64,000 nucleotides of DNA from Halogranum amylolyticum (GTDB lineage: Archaea; Halobacteriota; Halobacteria; Halobacteriales; Haloferacaceae): NCBI RefSeq assembly GCF_900110465.1, contig NZ_FODV01000011.1, positions 62,001 through 126,000 on the forward strand, given 5' to 3'. Both the position numbers and the translations under genes were made by a program. How positions within the stretch are numbered: the stretch's first letter is position 1; every line of letters begins with the position of its first letter. The notes beneath the pieces are model-generated. The model was not told where the DNA came from. It did not search any database and saw nothing but the letters and a program-made list of their open reading frames with translations. This document shows, one piece after another, positions 8,906-16,993 of the stretch.

Positions 8906-9530
8906 CCTACCGCTCGCCTGACGGTTCGCGCTTGAGGGTAGAGCTTCCTGTTTCCACGACGCGCCTTGCATCCACAACCGAGGACACAGGGAGCGCAGTC
9001 TCCACAGGCGTTACCGAATTGCGACGCGATTCGTTCGCACACCAGAAATCTTTGATTTCTGGGGACGTTGACTCGGAGCGTCCCGCTCCTAACCGCTTTG
9101 TGATACCGCGAGAAAGAATGTTCCACGCTGCATTCGCGTCCCTATCCACCTCAAATCCACACGCCGGATAGGAGTGTTCACGGACCCACAGCGGCTTCTC
9201 GGTCGAAACGCCGCAGGACGCGCACTCCTTGGTCGTTCCGCGCGGATTGACCGCGACGAAGTGCGTTCCTTCGCGTTCACACTTGTATTCGAGCATCCGA
9301 AGGAACGTCCCCCACGCCGCTCCTGCTCGATTCCGCGAGTTGCCCGGTAGCTCGACCAAGCCAGTCTTCGACCGCCACAAGGTCGTACTCGCGGGCGTAG
9401 TAGTACCTCTCTGGGACGGGTCACGATACAGTGAGTCGCCTCCATGTTGCCATGCTGAACGCGTCGATAGCTACCGGGTTGACGAAAGACAATATGAGCG
9501 GGTAGATTTCACACTGACCGGTGATCCCTA
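8895..9530 (-). pseudogene. tnpB: Second, unrelated TnpB (IS1341-type) remnant
   Basis: The minus strand encodes the C-terminal half of a TnpB different from copies 1 and 2: REYDLVAVEDW (RuvC-II), WGTFLRML, a zinc-finger region with CASCG but Tyr where the first Cys of the second pair is expected (SYPACG), and DRDANAAWNI (RuvC-III). At least two frameshifts (near 9360 and 9415) separate these blocks, and nothing N-terminal is found beyond about 9530. The palindrome-rich start at 8895-8945 looks like its right end. The element truncates the sulfatase. Confidence 0.75.
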
Positions 9531-9552
9531 AGCGAAAAGAGGTACCCGGATG

Positions 9553-10284
9553 TTACCGTGTCGTCACGTGGTTTTTCAGAATCCCGACACCCTCAAATTC
9601 TACTTCGACCACATCACCTTCTGCAAGTGGTCCAGGACCATATGGTGTTCCTGTCGCAATGACATCGCCTGGTTCGAGTGTGATGAGCTTCGTGATCTCT
9701 TCGATGAGTTCGCCGACAGTGAAAATGAGCATTTCACGTGTCGCTTCTTGTTTGGTCTCGCCATTGACCCGGAGATCAAGACGCGCGTCGTCGGGAATCT
9801 CATCGGGTGTGGCGAGGACTGGGCCCATCGGGAGCGAGCCATCGAAGGCTTTCCCACGAACCCAGTTTTGCTCTTCTCGCTGGTCATCACGGTTCGAGAT
9901 ATCGTTGACGCAGGTAAACCCGCGAACGTACGACATCGCCTCGGAGGCATCAACCTCTCGGCACTGTCTATCGATGACCACTCCGAACTCTGCCTCGAAG
10001 TCGATCTCCTCTTTGCCTGGTGGGAGCTCGATCGCATCGCCATGGGCGGCAACCGTATTTGGCCCTTTCAGGAAGAAATCTGGTCGGTCAGGGAGTTCAC
10101 GGTCTGTCTCGTCACGATGGTCCTGATATCCACCAGCTTGGCAGACGATCTTTGTCGGCTCACATGGCGGTAACACATCGACGTCATCGACATTATAGGA
10201 TCTGTTACCCGCCGTAACAGTACCATCGTCATATTCGCCGGTTCGGGTCCTGCCGGTCGGGTCACGGAAGCGAAGCTGTCGCAT
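9553..10284 (-). CDS. Fumarylacetoacetate hydrolase (FAH) family protein
   Basis: A 243-residue protein from ATG 10284 (an upstream in-frame TTG/ATG-like extension to 10317 is less likely). FAH-fold motifs are clear: FFLKGPNTV, DFEAEFGVVI with its metal-binding acidic residues, GFTCVNDIS, GKAFDGSLPMGP and ATGTPYGPGPL. Relatives include 2-keto-3-deoxy-acid hydratases/dehydratases and acylpyruvate hydrolases that act on C-C bonds or keto-deoxy sugar acids. Next to sugar-dehydrogenase-like and mannonate-dehydratase genes, a role on a keto-deoxy sugar acid is attractive but is inference. Confidence 0.88.
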   Translation of the reverse strand: MRQLRFRDPTGRTRTGEYDDGTVTAGNRSYNVDDVDVLPPCEPTKIVCQAGGYQDHRDETDRELPDRPDFFLKGPNTVAAHGDAIELPPGKEEIDFEAEFGVVIDRQCREVDASEAMSYVRGFTCVNDISNRDDQREEQNWVRGKAFDGSLPMGPVLATPDEIPDDARLDLRVNGETKQEATREMLIFTVGELIEEITKLITLEPGDVIATGTPYGPGPLAEGDVVEVEFEGVGILKNHVTTR

Positions 10285-10442
10285 CGTATCTATCTTGTCT
10301 ATGTGGGAGCATAACATAGTTTCGGTCAGGGGTGAACGTCTCGAAAACCCACATCTTGCGACTGTGTTCGTTGACTCTCTGAAGGCCGTGTAAAATCACA
10401 TATGAAGCACGATTACCTGTCAAAGAGGCAAGAATTGATATA

Positions 10443-10811
10443 TGATCGAACGAACAGTGTACCAAGGATCGCGTACTTGTTGTTCTTGACCCAGAAGAGC
10501 CCTCACAACAACTGCTTCGCGAGGCGGCAAATTGTACGAATGGAACGGATGCAGATCTTGTCCTCCTCTCGTTCATCAGTGAGGAGGGATTCAAACAGGA
10601 TCAAGAAACGCCCCAACGAATTGCTTCGGCCGAACATACCTCATTCAAATCAGAAACACCGCTCGAAGCAGCACGCAGTTTTGCCACGGATATGGCTACC
10701 TCGGTACTTGACGCCAATACAGAGTTCGAGATAATAGGCGCAATCGCAGAAGATAGTGAGCAGGCGGACTGTATTGTCGAGATTGCTGAAAAGAACGACT
10801 GCGATCATTGA
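10443..10811 (+). pseudogene. Universal stress protein (UspA) remnant, frameshifted and truncated
   Basis: ATG 10443 opens MIERTVYQ, then a one-base shift near 10467 leads into DRVLVVLDPEEPSQQLL and a UspA-like alpha/beta sequence to the stop at 10809-10811. The C-terminal strand carrying the ATP-binding G-x2-G-x9-G(S/T) motif is missing. A frameshift plus loss of the nucleotide-binding end argues for a dead gene. Convergent with the FAH gene promoter side; no partner. Confidence 0.6.
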
Positions 10812-10924
10812 CGTTCGATGGGTTCATCACAGTGGCGATGGAGTGAACAACTGTCTGTCACTCGCTCCCTTCACTCATTGAGGAAAGAGGCTTTGCCACT
10901 ATTTTCAACCAACTCCGGAGCAAA

Positions 10925-10931
10925 TTTTATA
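10925..10931 (+). promoter_or_regulatory. TATA-like box for the RidA-dehydrogenase operon
   Basis: TTTTATA is centred about 31 bases before ATG 10959, which predicts a transcript with a leader of only a few bases. Confidence 0.5.
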
Positions 10932-10958
10932 CGCATTCACCGCACGTTCTCGGTAGAG

Positions 10959-11345
10959 ATGGAAGCGATAGCAACTGATGATGCACCGCCAAGTATCGGG
11001 CCGTTCTCACAGGCGATTCGAGACGGGAACCGTATCTACGTCTCCGGACAGGGACCTATCGATCCCGAAACTGGAGAAATAATCAGTGGCGACGTCGCAG
11101 CCGAAACTGCTCAAACACTGGAAAACATGGACGCCGTGCTTCACGCTGCGGGAAGGTCGCTCGATGATACGGTGAAGGCGACTATTTTTGTCCGGGATCT
11201 GACTAACTACGATGCTATCAACGAGGTGTACGCTGAATATATGAGCGAACCGTATCCCGCTCGGAGCGCCGTCGAAGTCTCCGACCTCCCTGTCGATATC
11301 GAAGTCGAAATTGAACTCGTTGCATCGGCGGTTGACCAATCATGA
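10959..11345 (+). CDS. RidA family protein (YjgF/YER057c/UK114)
   Basis: A 128-residue protein of usual family length. It shows the canonical GPFSQAI near the N-terminus, YVSGQGPIDPETGE, NMDAVLHAAG, VRDLTNYDAINEVY and PYPARSAVEV; the Arg of PARS is the conserved residue that binds the substrate carboxylate in RidA-type enamine/imine deaminases. It hydrolyses reactive imines or serves in small-molecule catabolism. The stop overlaps the dehydrogenase start as ATGA, so they are coupled; a pathway-specific role with that enzyme is likely. Confidence 0.92.
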   Translation: MEAIATDDAPPSIGPFSQAIRDGNRIYVSGQGPIDPETGEIISGDVAAETAQTLENMDAVLHAAGRSLDDTVKATIFVRDLTNYDAINEVYAEYMSEPYPARSAVEVSDLPVDIEVEIELVASAVDQS

Positions 11346-12406
11346 AAGCTGTTGTAGTCACTCGAGATGATCCTACCCCTCAGGTTATCGAGATCGGGAA
11401 ACCTAGTGTCAGTTCCGGGGAAGTGCTTGTTCGAGTACTCCGGGTTGGCATCGATGGGACTGACCATGAGGTTATCGCTGGCAACCACGGTGGGTTTCCG
11501 GCACAATCTGAGCATATGGTACTCGGGCATGAGGCAGTCGGTGTCGTCGAAGACGGTGGCGATACTGACCTTACATCTGGTCAGATGGTCGTTCCAACAG
11601 TTCGTCGTCCACCTGCATCAGGATCGAACGAATACTTCAAACAGGGACAACCGGACATGGCTCCTGCCGGATTGTATGTTGAACGTGGTATCGACGGTGC
11701 CCACGGTCACATGGCAGAGTTCGTTACCGCCCCGTCGGAATTCCTCGTTCCCGTTCCGGATTCGTTCCGTGAATTCGGATTTTTGGTGGAGCCACTGAGT
11801 AACGCGGTCAAAGCTATCGAGCACGCTGAAGCCTCACGGTCAGCGTTCAGATGGGCACCCGAGACTGCAATTGTGCTTGGCAATGGACCGCTTGGACTCC
11901 TCGCACTCGCGTTCCTTCGGCACAAAGGATACAGTCGGTTATACTGTCTTGGTCGCCGAGACCGCCCAGACCAGAGCATAGACATCATTGAGCGATTCGG
12001 TGCAACATACGTCGATTCGCGGGAAACCTCGCTGTCTGACCTCGCTACGATACACGAACCTATGGATTTAGTTGTCGAGGCAACGGGCTATGCTCGCCAT
12101 GGCGTAGAATCTGTTCGTGCACTCGCACCGAACGGTGTCGCTGCGCTCTTAGGTATTCCCTCTGCCTCAACATTCAAATTGGATGGGGGGACTCTCCACC
12201 GCGAAATGGTCCTCAAGAACCAAGCACTCGTGGGAAGCGTTAACTCTCACGTAGGACACTTCGAGACCGCTCGTGAGGCGCTTACTGACACTCCCTCGTG
12301 GTTCGTCGACCAACTAGTGACCGGCGTGTTTCCGCCGCATGAGATCGAAGCTGCATTTGAATCGGATCGTCAGAATATCAAGGCAGTCATCAATTTCGAG
12401 ATGTGA
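11342..12406 (+). CDS. Glucose/sugar 1-dehydrogenase-like zinc MDR enzyme
   Basis: A 354-residue medium-chain dehydrogenase closely resembling haloarchaeal glucose 1-dehydrogenase. Catalytic-zinc ligands fall at the positions known in Haloferax mediterranei GDH: Asp38 (instead of Cys), His63, Glu64 and Glu150. The GDH strings VVPTVRRPPASG and LGNGPLGLLALAF (nucleotide-binding) and CLGRRDRPD are present; the Arg-rich stretch after the second Rossmann strand favours NADP. It should oxidise an aldose at C1 to the lactone. Coupled by ATGA to RidA, in a cluster suggesting an aminosugar or sugar-acid pathway, so glucose itself may not be the substrate. Confidence 0.88.
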   Translation: MKAVVVTRDDPTPQVIEIGKPSVSSGEVLVRVLRVGIDGTDHEVIAGNHGGFPAQSEHMVLGHEAVGVVEDGGDTDLTSGQMVVPTVRRPPASGSNEYFKQGQPDMAPAGLYVERGIDGAHGHMAEFVTAPSEFLVPVPDSFREFGFLVEPLSNAVKAIEHAEASRSAFRWAPETAIVLGNGPLGLLALAFLRHKGYSRLYCLGRRDRPDQSIDIIERFGATYVDSRETSLSDLATIHEPMDLVVEATGYARHGVESVRALAPNGVAALLGIPSASTFKLDGGTLHREMVLKNQALVGSVNSHVGHFETAREALTDTPSWFVDQLVTGVFPPHEIEAAFESDRQNIKAVINFEM

Positions 12407-12482
12407 GCTAATACGTGCCAGGAATTGCCGACAGCCACATCCTGAGAAAAGACTCGCACCGCCTCAGAAATCTGGACGGCGA

Positions 12483-13214
12483 TTAATGGAGTGCCCACTC
12501 GATGATGGCATTCCACAGCGTTGGCAACTGCTCCCACTCTAAGAATGCCTCTGGCGCCCAGTGAGGTGCACAGTCTGTCGTGTATGTGAACACCCGACCG
12601 GCGTCAGCATCATCACAAACAATGAACGGATTCTCCTGGACGGTAGCCCATACCTCTGCCTCTTCGGATGCACGAACGCGGTTATACCCCAAAACGTGTG
12701 GCCACTCGGTAGGGAGATCGGCGTTTGGAACACCCTGGTTTTGTGGGGTTGCTCCGGCGGGCGTCTCAACGCGGTCATCCCCCGCTGAAATTTCGACTGG
12801 GAGTACATCAGAGAGGGGGGTGTTGGCATACCGAGCCTGTCCACCCTTTCCTCCGAAGCTCATGTAGCCACCAATCATCCCTAAGGCGCCGCCATCACGC
12901 ACCCACTCAGCGAGGACAGTGAGGCGGTCGGCATCTGTCTTTCCGGCGGCTACCTGTGGCGTCACTTGCAAGGTATCAGCGCCAATATCACTCAACACAA
13001 CGAGGTCGTACGCATCCAACTGTTCGCGAGTCCGAGGGAACTCCTGGGTCGCGACGTGACATGGCTGAAACGTTACATCGTGACCAATCGTTTCAAGCGT
13101 CTCGATGTATCGGTCGGCTGCCTCACCATAACTGGCGTCACGGAGGACGTTCCGGCCTTTGATTTCGAACTGAACAGTTACCCACGACTCGCCAGCAAGT
13201 AGTATGTCAGCCAT
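12483..13214 (-). CDS. Glutamine amidotransferase-like (GATase1_like) protein
   Basis: A 243-residue protein that matches the 'putative glutamine amidotransferase' family: an N-terminal GESW motif, YDLVVLSDIGADT, WVRDGGALGMIGGYMSFGGKGG (a flavodoxin-like fold with glycine loop) and GRVFTYTTDCAPHW near the C-terminus. The nucleophile Cys of true class-I GATases is not in the usual GxCxG context, so glutaminase activity is doubtful; relatives are often annotated as sugar-processing or ThuA-like proteins. It is third in a minus-strand run with the ceramidase-like and PIG-L genes. Confidence 0.75.
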   Translation of the reverse strand: MADILLAGESWVTVQFEIKGRNVLRDASYGEAADRYIETLETIGHDVTFQPCHVATQEFPRTREQLDAYDLVVLSDIGADTLQVTPQVAAGKTDADRLTVLAEWVRDGGALGMIGGYMSFGGKGGQARYANTPLSDVLPVEISAGDDRVETPAGATPQNQGVPNADLPTEWPHVLGYNRVRASEEAEVWATVQENPFIVCDDADAGRVFTYTTDCAPHWAPEAFLEWEQLPTLWNAIIEWALH

Positions 13215-13265
13215 TATGTGACTCTCTCAGTGCGAATGGAAAAGGGTACGGACGCCACTGACTTA

Positions 13266-14570
13266 CTACAGAAGGTCGTATGCAGCAGCCCGGAATCGTC
13301 TGATTGCCTCAGGACTGAACTTACAGGTTCGTACCTCGTACCCGCCGTTTGGAAACACGTCTTCAGTTGGAAGATAGCTGATGTAGTCGTCTGCATAGCC
13401 CGCCACAAGGAGCGCCGAGGTGTCAGTAGCGGCTTTGAAATCTATCCCGTGCTGTGCATGGACTTCACCCGGGGCCGTCAGAATGCTTAGCTCACCACAC
13501 TCAATGAAGGTAAGTGAGGTGACGTACTCTTCCCAACCAATATCGTGGAGACGGATTCTTTCTTCGGCGTACCACCGTTCGAGGAGTGGTTCTTTCCGTG
13601 GGTCGTCGCTCGATAACGCTTGGAACTTCGGAGCCACCTCATCACCACCGTGCGCATCAATCTTGGCGGTGAGTGCAGCATATTCTTCTTCAAGCTCTGA
13701 TCGTGGCTGCAGTTCACGCTTTGGGAGCGATACGTCACGTCGAGAGAGAGTGATGTCCCCCGACAGCGGCTCTCCAGCCCGAGCGTCAGCAACCGCGGAC
13801 AGAACTGTCTCACCAATTTCGCGACCAACGGTTTCCATACACTCGTAAGCCTCTTCATCTGACCGTGGCGTGCGGCTATCGCGTGCATTCACATCGCCAG
13901 TTGCTCCATTAATGAAGAGTACTGTAGCATCCATCTCGTTGCGAACCATCTCGTAGGCCGTGGCCAACCAGTCAGCGCTGACGAGCGTGGACAGCGGACG
14001 GGTAATCGTCGGATGGCACGCAAAATTGAAGAGGACGGTTCTCAATCCCGATTCACCCGTAACAAGGAGGACGAGTAGTTCTGGGTCAACAGGACCATCA
14101 CCGCGACGATTCCACAGAACGTCTGCGTTCTCCGCACGACCCAGCCGAAGCGTCGCGGGTTCGAGATTGGTGGTTGCTTCGCGTATGGCGGTCACTGTCA
14201 CGTCGATTACATCATCGACATATTCGGTCGTATCTGCTTCGTAGGAGAGAAGCGGATTAACTTCGAGAAATTCACCGGGAATGTACGGTGCCGAATGGGT
14301 GTGTGTCGCCGCGAGCGTGACCGATGCAAGATCGAGATCAGCGACGCGCTCACGGACTTTGGCTGTGAACTTTCGGCTGACGTTCAAGAGATCAAGTGAA
14401 ACAAGTGCAACCGTCGTTTCACCATCGTCGACGACAAGTGCAGTCACTCCAAGCGGTGAGTGGACGCCGGTCGAGACACGTTCGATACTGCCAGGGCCGA
14501 AGCCGCTCAACTGTTGTGGCGAATCGGGAGTAATATCGTAGCGTGCACTAGCGGCTCTGAATTCAGTCAT
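13266..14570 (-). CDS. Neutral/alkaline non-lysosomal ceramidase N-domain family hydrolase
   Basis: A 434-residue protein with the signatures of the ceramidase_alk family: ARYDITPD at the N-terminus, LSGFGPG, SLDLLNVS, THTHSAP (zinc-binding His pair), FNFACHPTITRP (third His) and FINGATGDVNARD. The family hydrolyses amide bonds (N-acyl sphingosine and other N-acyl compounds). There is no signal peptide and the C-terminal Ig-like domain of true ceramidases is absent, so it is probably a cytoplasmic amidase of the family. Its start overlaps the PIG-L stop (ATGA), implying consecutive deacylation steps. Confidence 0.85.
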   Translation of the reverse strand: MTEFRAASARYDITPDSPQQLSGFGPGSIERVSTGVHSPLGVTALVVDDGETTVALVSLDLLNVSRKFTAKVRERVADLDLASVTLAATHTHSAPYIPGEFLEVNPLLSYEADTTEYVDDVIDVTVTAIREATTNLEPATLRLGRAENADVLWNRRGDGPVDPELLVLLVTGESGLRTVLFNFACHPTITRPLSTLVSADWLATAYEMVRNEMDATVLFINGATGDVNARDSRTPRSDEEAYECMETVGREIGETVLSAVADARAGEPLSGDITLSRRDVSLPKRELQPRSELEEEYAALTAKIDAHGGDEVAPKFQALSSDDPRKEPLLERWYAEERIRLHDIGWEEYVTSLTFIECGELSILTAPGEVHAQHGIDFKAATDTSALLVAGYADDYISYLPTEDVFPNGGYEVRTCKFSPEAIRRFRAAAYDLL

Positions 14571-15433
14571 GGTTCGTGTAGTGCAGTATTGTTCGTCGCC
14601 GTCAACTCGAAGGGGAATAATACGTCAACTCCCACCTCATCAAGCGGCCGACCATACTCACAGGCTTCGAATGCTTCAGCGTACTGAATCTGCTGGCCTC
14701 GTTCTTCCCCATACCGCTCTACAAGCTGGTCGCGGAAGCGATCGGCGACACGTTTGAGATCTGCGATGATCGGTAGTTCACCCCGCTGTAACCATGCCCG
14801 CCGTGATTCTGGGTCGTCCGGGACGGTATCGAGGATTTCGGCATTGTACGGAAGCCATTCGTAGAACTGCGACGTGTGACTGTCCAGCATCTCAAATTTC
14901 TCCGACATGACGTCGTCGACAGCAACGACGGCGTCCGGTGAGAATTTGTAGGGACGCTGAAATTCATCACTGAGGTATGCGATGACTGGATCTTGTGCAA
15001 GTGCTTGGGTGTTTGGACAGACGTTTGGAACAGTAACCATGTAGGCAGCATCCTGCACTAACCGTGAGGTGTACCGGTGGTCTGGGTGGTAGTCGTGTGG
15101 ACGATGAGTAAGCACGAGATCCGGGTTGTAGTTTCGAATGAGCTCAATCACTGTTCGGCGGTTCGAGAGTGATGGCTCGAGCGCCCCGTCAGGGTTGTCG
15201 AGAATCTCGTAGTCGAGACCAGCAACGTCCGCAGCGTTTTGCGCCTCTTGTGTGCGCCGCTGGACCAGTGTTGCACCACCCTGTGTATGATGGCCGGACG
15301 CCCCGTTCGTCATCGAGACAAACTTGACATCCGTACCGTTCGCACAGTACTTATTAGCGACACCTCCAGCTTTGAGATCGCAGTCATCGGGATGCGCACC
15401 GATGACTAGAACCCGTTGGGTCTCTAGGCTCAT
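14567..15433 (-). CDS. PIG-L family deacetylase
   Basis: A 288-residue LmbE/PIG-L protein with the zinc motif AHPDDCD near the N-terminus (residues 13-19) and the HPDH motif near residue 120. Family members remove N-acetyl groups from GlcNAc-linked compounds. It leads a three-gene minus-strand unit (PIG-L, ceramidase-family hydrolase, GATase1-like), the first two joined by an ATGA overlap. With sulfatase, phosphoesterase and sugar dehydrogenase nearby it suggests dismantling of a decorated amino-sugar compound. Confidence 0.92.
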   Translation of the reverse strand: MSLETQRVLVIGAHPDDCDLKAGGVANKYCANGTDVKFVSMTNGASGHHTQGGATLVQRRTQEAQNAADVAGLDYEILDNPDGALEPSLSNRRTVIELIRNYNPDLVLTHRPHDYHPDHRYTSRLVQDAAYMVTVPNVCPNTQALAQDPVIAYLSDEFQRPYKFSPDAVVAVDDVMSEKFEMLDSHTSQFYEWLPYNAEILDTVPDDPESRRAWLQRGELPIIADLKRVADRFRDQLVERYGEERGQQIQYAEAFEACEYGRPLDEVGVDVLFPFELTATNNTALHEP

Positions 15434-15530
15434 CCGTGGTTAATTTGATACGCGACAGTCACAAAAAGATATGCCTACTCAACGAAATGATGAAGTATCT
15501 CACATGAGTTTTGTTTGTGTGGTTTACGCC

Positions 15531-15850
15531 ATGAAGACAGCACTTGCGCTTCCTGCACAGCGTGATTACCGCTGGGATCTCGCCGCATAGCTCGGTGTCG
15601 AACAGGCAGTCGTACATCCACACATGAGCGATGTTGATAACGGTTGACGTGGCGATACCCCGTGGGTACGGCGCACTCCTCCGGTTGCAGAACGCCTTCG
15701 AACAGACCGGTCTCGAAGTCGGTGTTATCGAAGGTGGTACTCCACTGACCGATACGACTCGACTCGGGCTTGGGGGCGGGATGAAGAAATCGATCGATTC
15801 AACGAGTTCATCCGCACCATGGGGGCGCTCGACATTCCGGTGCTCTGTCA
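15531..15850 (+). pseudogene. Mannonate dehydratase (UxuA-like) N-terminal remnant
   Basis: ATG 15531 begins MKTALALPAQRDYRWDLAA, then meets TAG (15588-15590) where Gln is expected, continues LGVEQAVVHPHMSDVDNG to a TGA, and after a frameshift near 15650 resumes with GYGALLRLQNAFEQTGLE, a later IEGGTPLTDTTRLGL and, after another shift near 15780, FNEFIRTMGALDIPVLC. This is the N-terminal third of the haloarchaeal D-mannonate dehydratase family (hexuronate catabolism); the catalytic remainder is gone. Two stops and two shifts make it a clear pseudogene and link the cluster to sugar acids. Confidence 0.7.
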
Positions 15851-15912
15851 CTGCACTTTGCTACAAGTTCTCGGCCAAAATTTTCAAGCAATTGTAGTTG
15901 AACTCTATTCAC

Positions 15913-16515
15913 ATGTCTCGGAACAAATCATCTCGACGAACTGTCCTGCAAAAGACCGTCGCTGCACTGTCGTGCACAGTCGGACTTGCTGGGTGTGCCG
16001 ATGGGGGGAGTGATTCGACTGCCACTGAGGAAGGCGAGGGAGGAACAACCGAAGGTGGAACCAGATCCACAACCGGTGAAAGTGCCACGACAGGCGAGAG
16101 AACCACGACAAGTAGTGAGACGAGTACAGAAACCCAGGAGAGCACTGAGACGAGTTCCAGTACTGAAACTGGCACTGGGACGAGTACTGCCTCAAGTGAG
16201 GCTGATATTCTCCTCGGCGGAATGGTCAAGGCCTGGGTTGGGCAGAAGCCTACCCGTGTCGATGGACAGAATAACCCGACACTTCAATTGACTGCGGGAA
16301 CAGAGTACACGCTTATCTGGGGGAATCTCGACGGTGCTGAGCACGAACTCATTATCGAAGACGCGAATGGGGAGGAGTTAGCAGCCACAGAATCTGCCTC
16401 ACAGCAGGGGGCAACACGGTCAATCACGTTCACAGCGTCGCAGAAGATGGCGGAGTATTATTGTGAGTATCATCCACAGTCGATGCGCGGGACAATCGAA
16501 GTCAGCGAAGAATAG
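15913..16515 (+). CDS. Halocyanin-like cupredoxin lipoprotein
   Basis: A 200-residue exported blue-copper protein. A Tat motif (SRRTVL) and hydrophobic stretch precede a lipobox ending in GLAGC, so it is lipid-anchored outside the membrane. A long Ser/Thr/Glu/Gly linker (about residues 30-95), likely O-glycosylated, leads to a C-terminal plastocyanin-like domain whose type-1 copper ligands are visible: His in AEHEL, Cys in YYCEYH, the following His, and Met in HPQSM. It should carry electrons in a membrane respiratory chain. ATG 15913 is chosen because the Tat motif follows directly. Confidence 0.92.
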   Translation: MSRNKSSRRTVLQKTVAALSCTVGLAGCADGGSDSTATEEGEGGTTEGGTRSTTGESATTGERTTTSSETSTETQESTETSSSTETGTGTSTASSEADILLGGMVKAWVGQKPTRVDGQNNPTLQLTAGTEYTLIWGNLDGAEHELIIEDANGEELAATESASQQGATRSITFTASQKMAEYYCEYHPQSMRGTIEVSEE

Positions 16516-16731
16516 TCGTTGAGGACCTCTCCGTTGGTTGAGGAATAGAGAGGGTGAAGTACCAAAGAGACAATTTAACGAGGTGAACACACCCATCATA
16601 TCGAGGATCTCATGATTTGGTCCGATCAGTGCTGAATCTGGTTGATCTGTACTCGAATGATCTTAAAGGAAAACTCACCGTGAAATTAATGGGCTTATCG
16701 AGGGTTCCCTAATAAAGAGGCAGTCGACTGG

Positions 16732-16974
16732 ATGTACAATACCAATAATCGATCGCTGGGCCCGCTTTCTGGCGATGCCTATGAGCTCCTGCTGACCGCA
16801 ATCGAGTCATCAGAGGGACTTGCTTTCGAAGAAGCTCTGGGCCACCTCCGGGAAGAAGGATTCTCTGAAGGTGATGCTGAATATGCGCTCGAACGTCTCC
16901 TGTTACGGGGATACCTCTACGAAGTTGACGGCAAGCTGTTCGTTACCGAGCGTGCGGGCTCATCGAGCGAGTGA
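16732..16974 (+). CDS. Small winged-helix-like protein
   Basis: An 80-residue acidic protein. It has three predicted helices (AYELLLTAIES, FEEALGHLREEG, AEYALERLLLRGY) followed by a short beta wing (LYEVDGKLFVTE), which fits a minimal winged-helix fold. The C-terminal LLLRGYLYEVDGK closely parallels LLLKGYLYAVGDE in the protein at 59162-59383, so the two belong to one family. It is probably a DNA- or protein-binding accessory factor; the target is unknown. Confidence 0.7.
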   Translation: MYNTNNRSLGPLSGDAYELLLTAIESSEGLAFEEALGHLREEGFSEGDAEYALERLLLRGYLYEVDGKLFVTERAGSSSE

Positions 16975-16993
16975 TTGCACGAGTTGGACCGCA

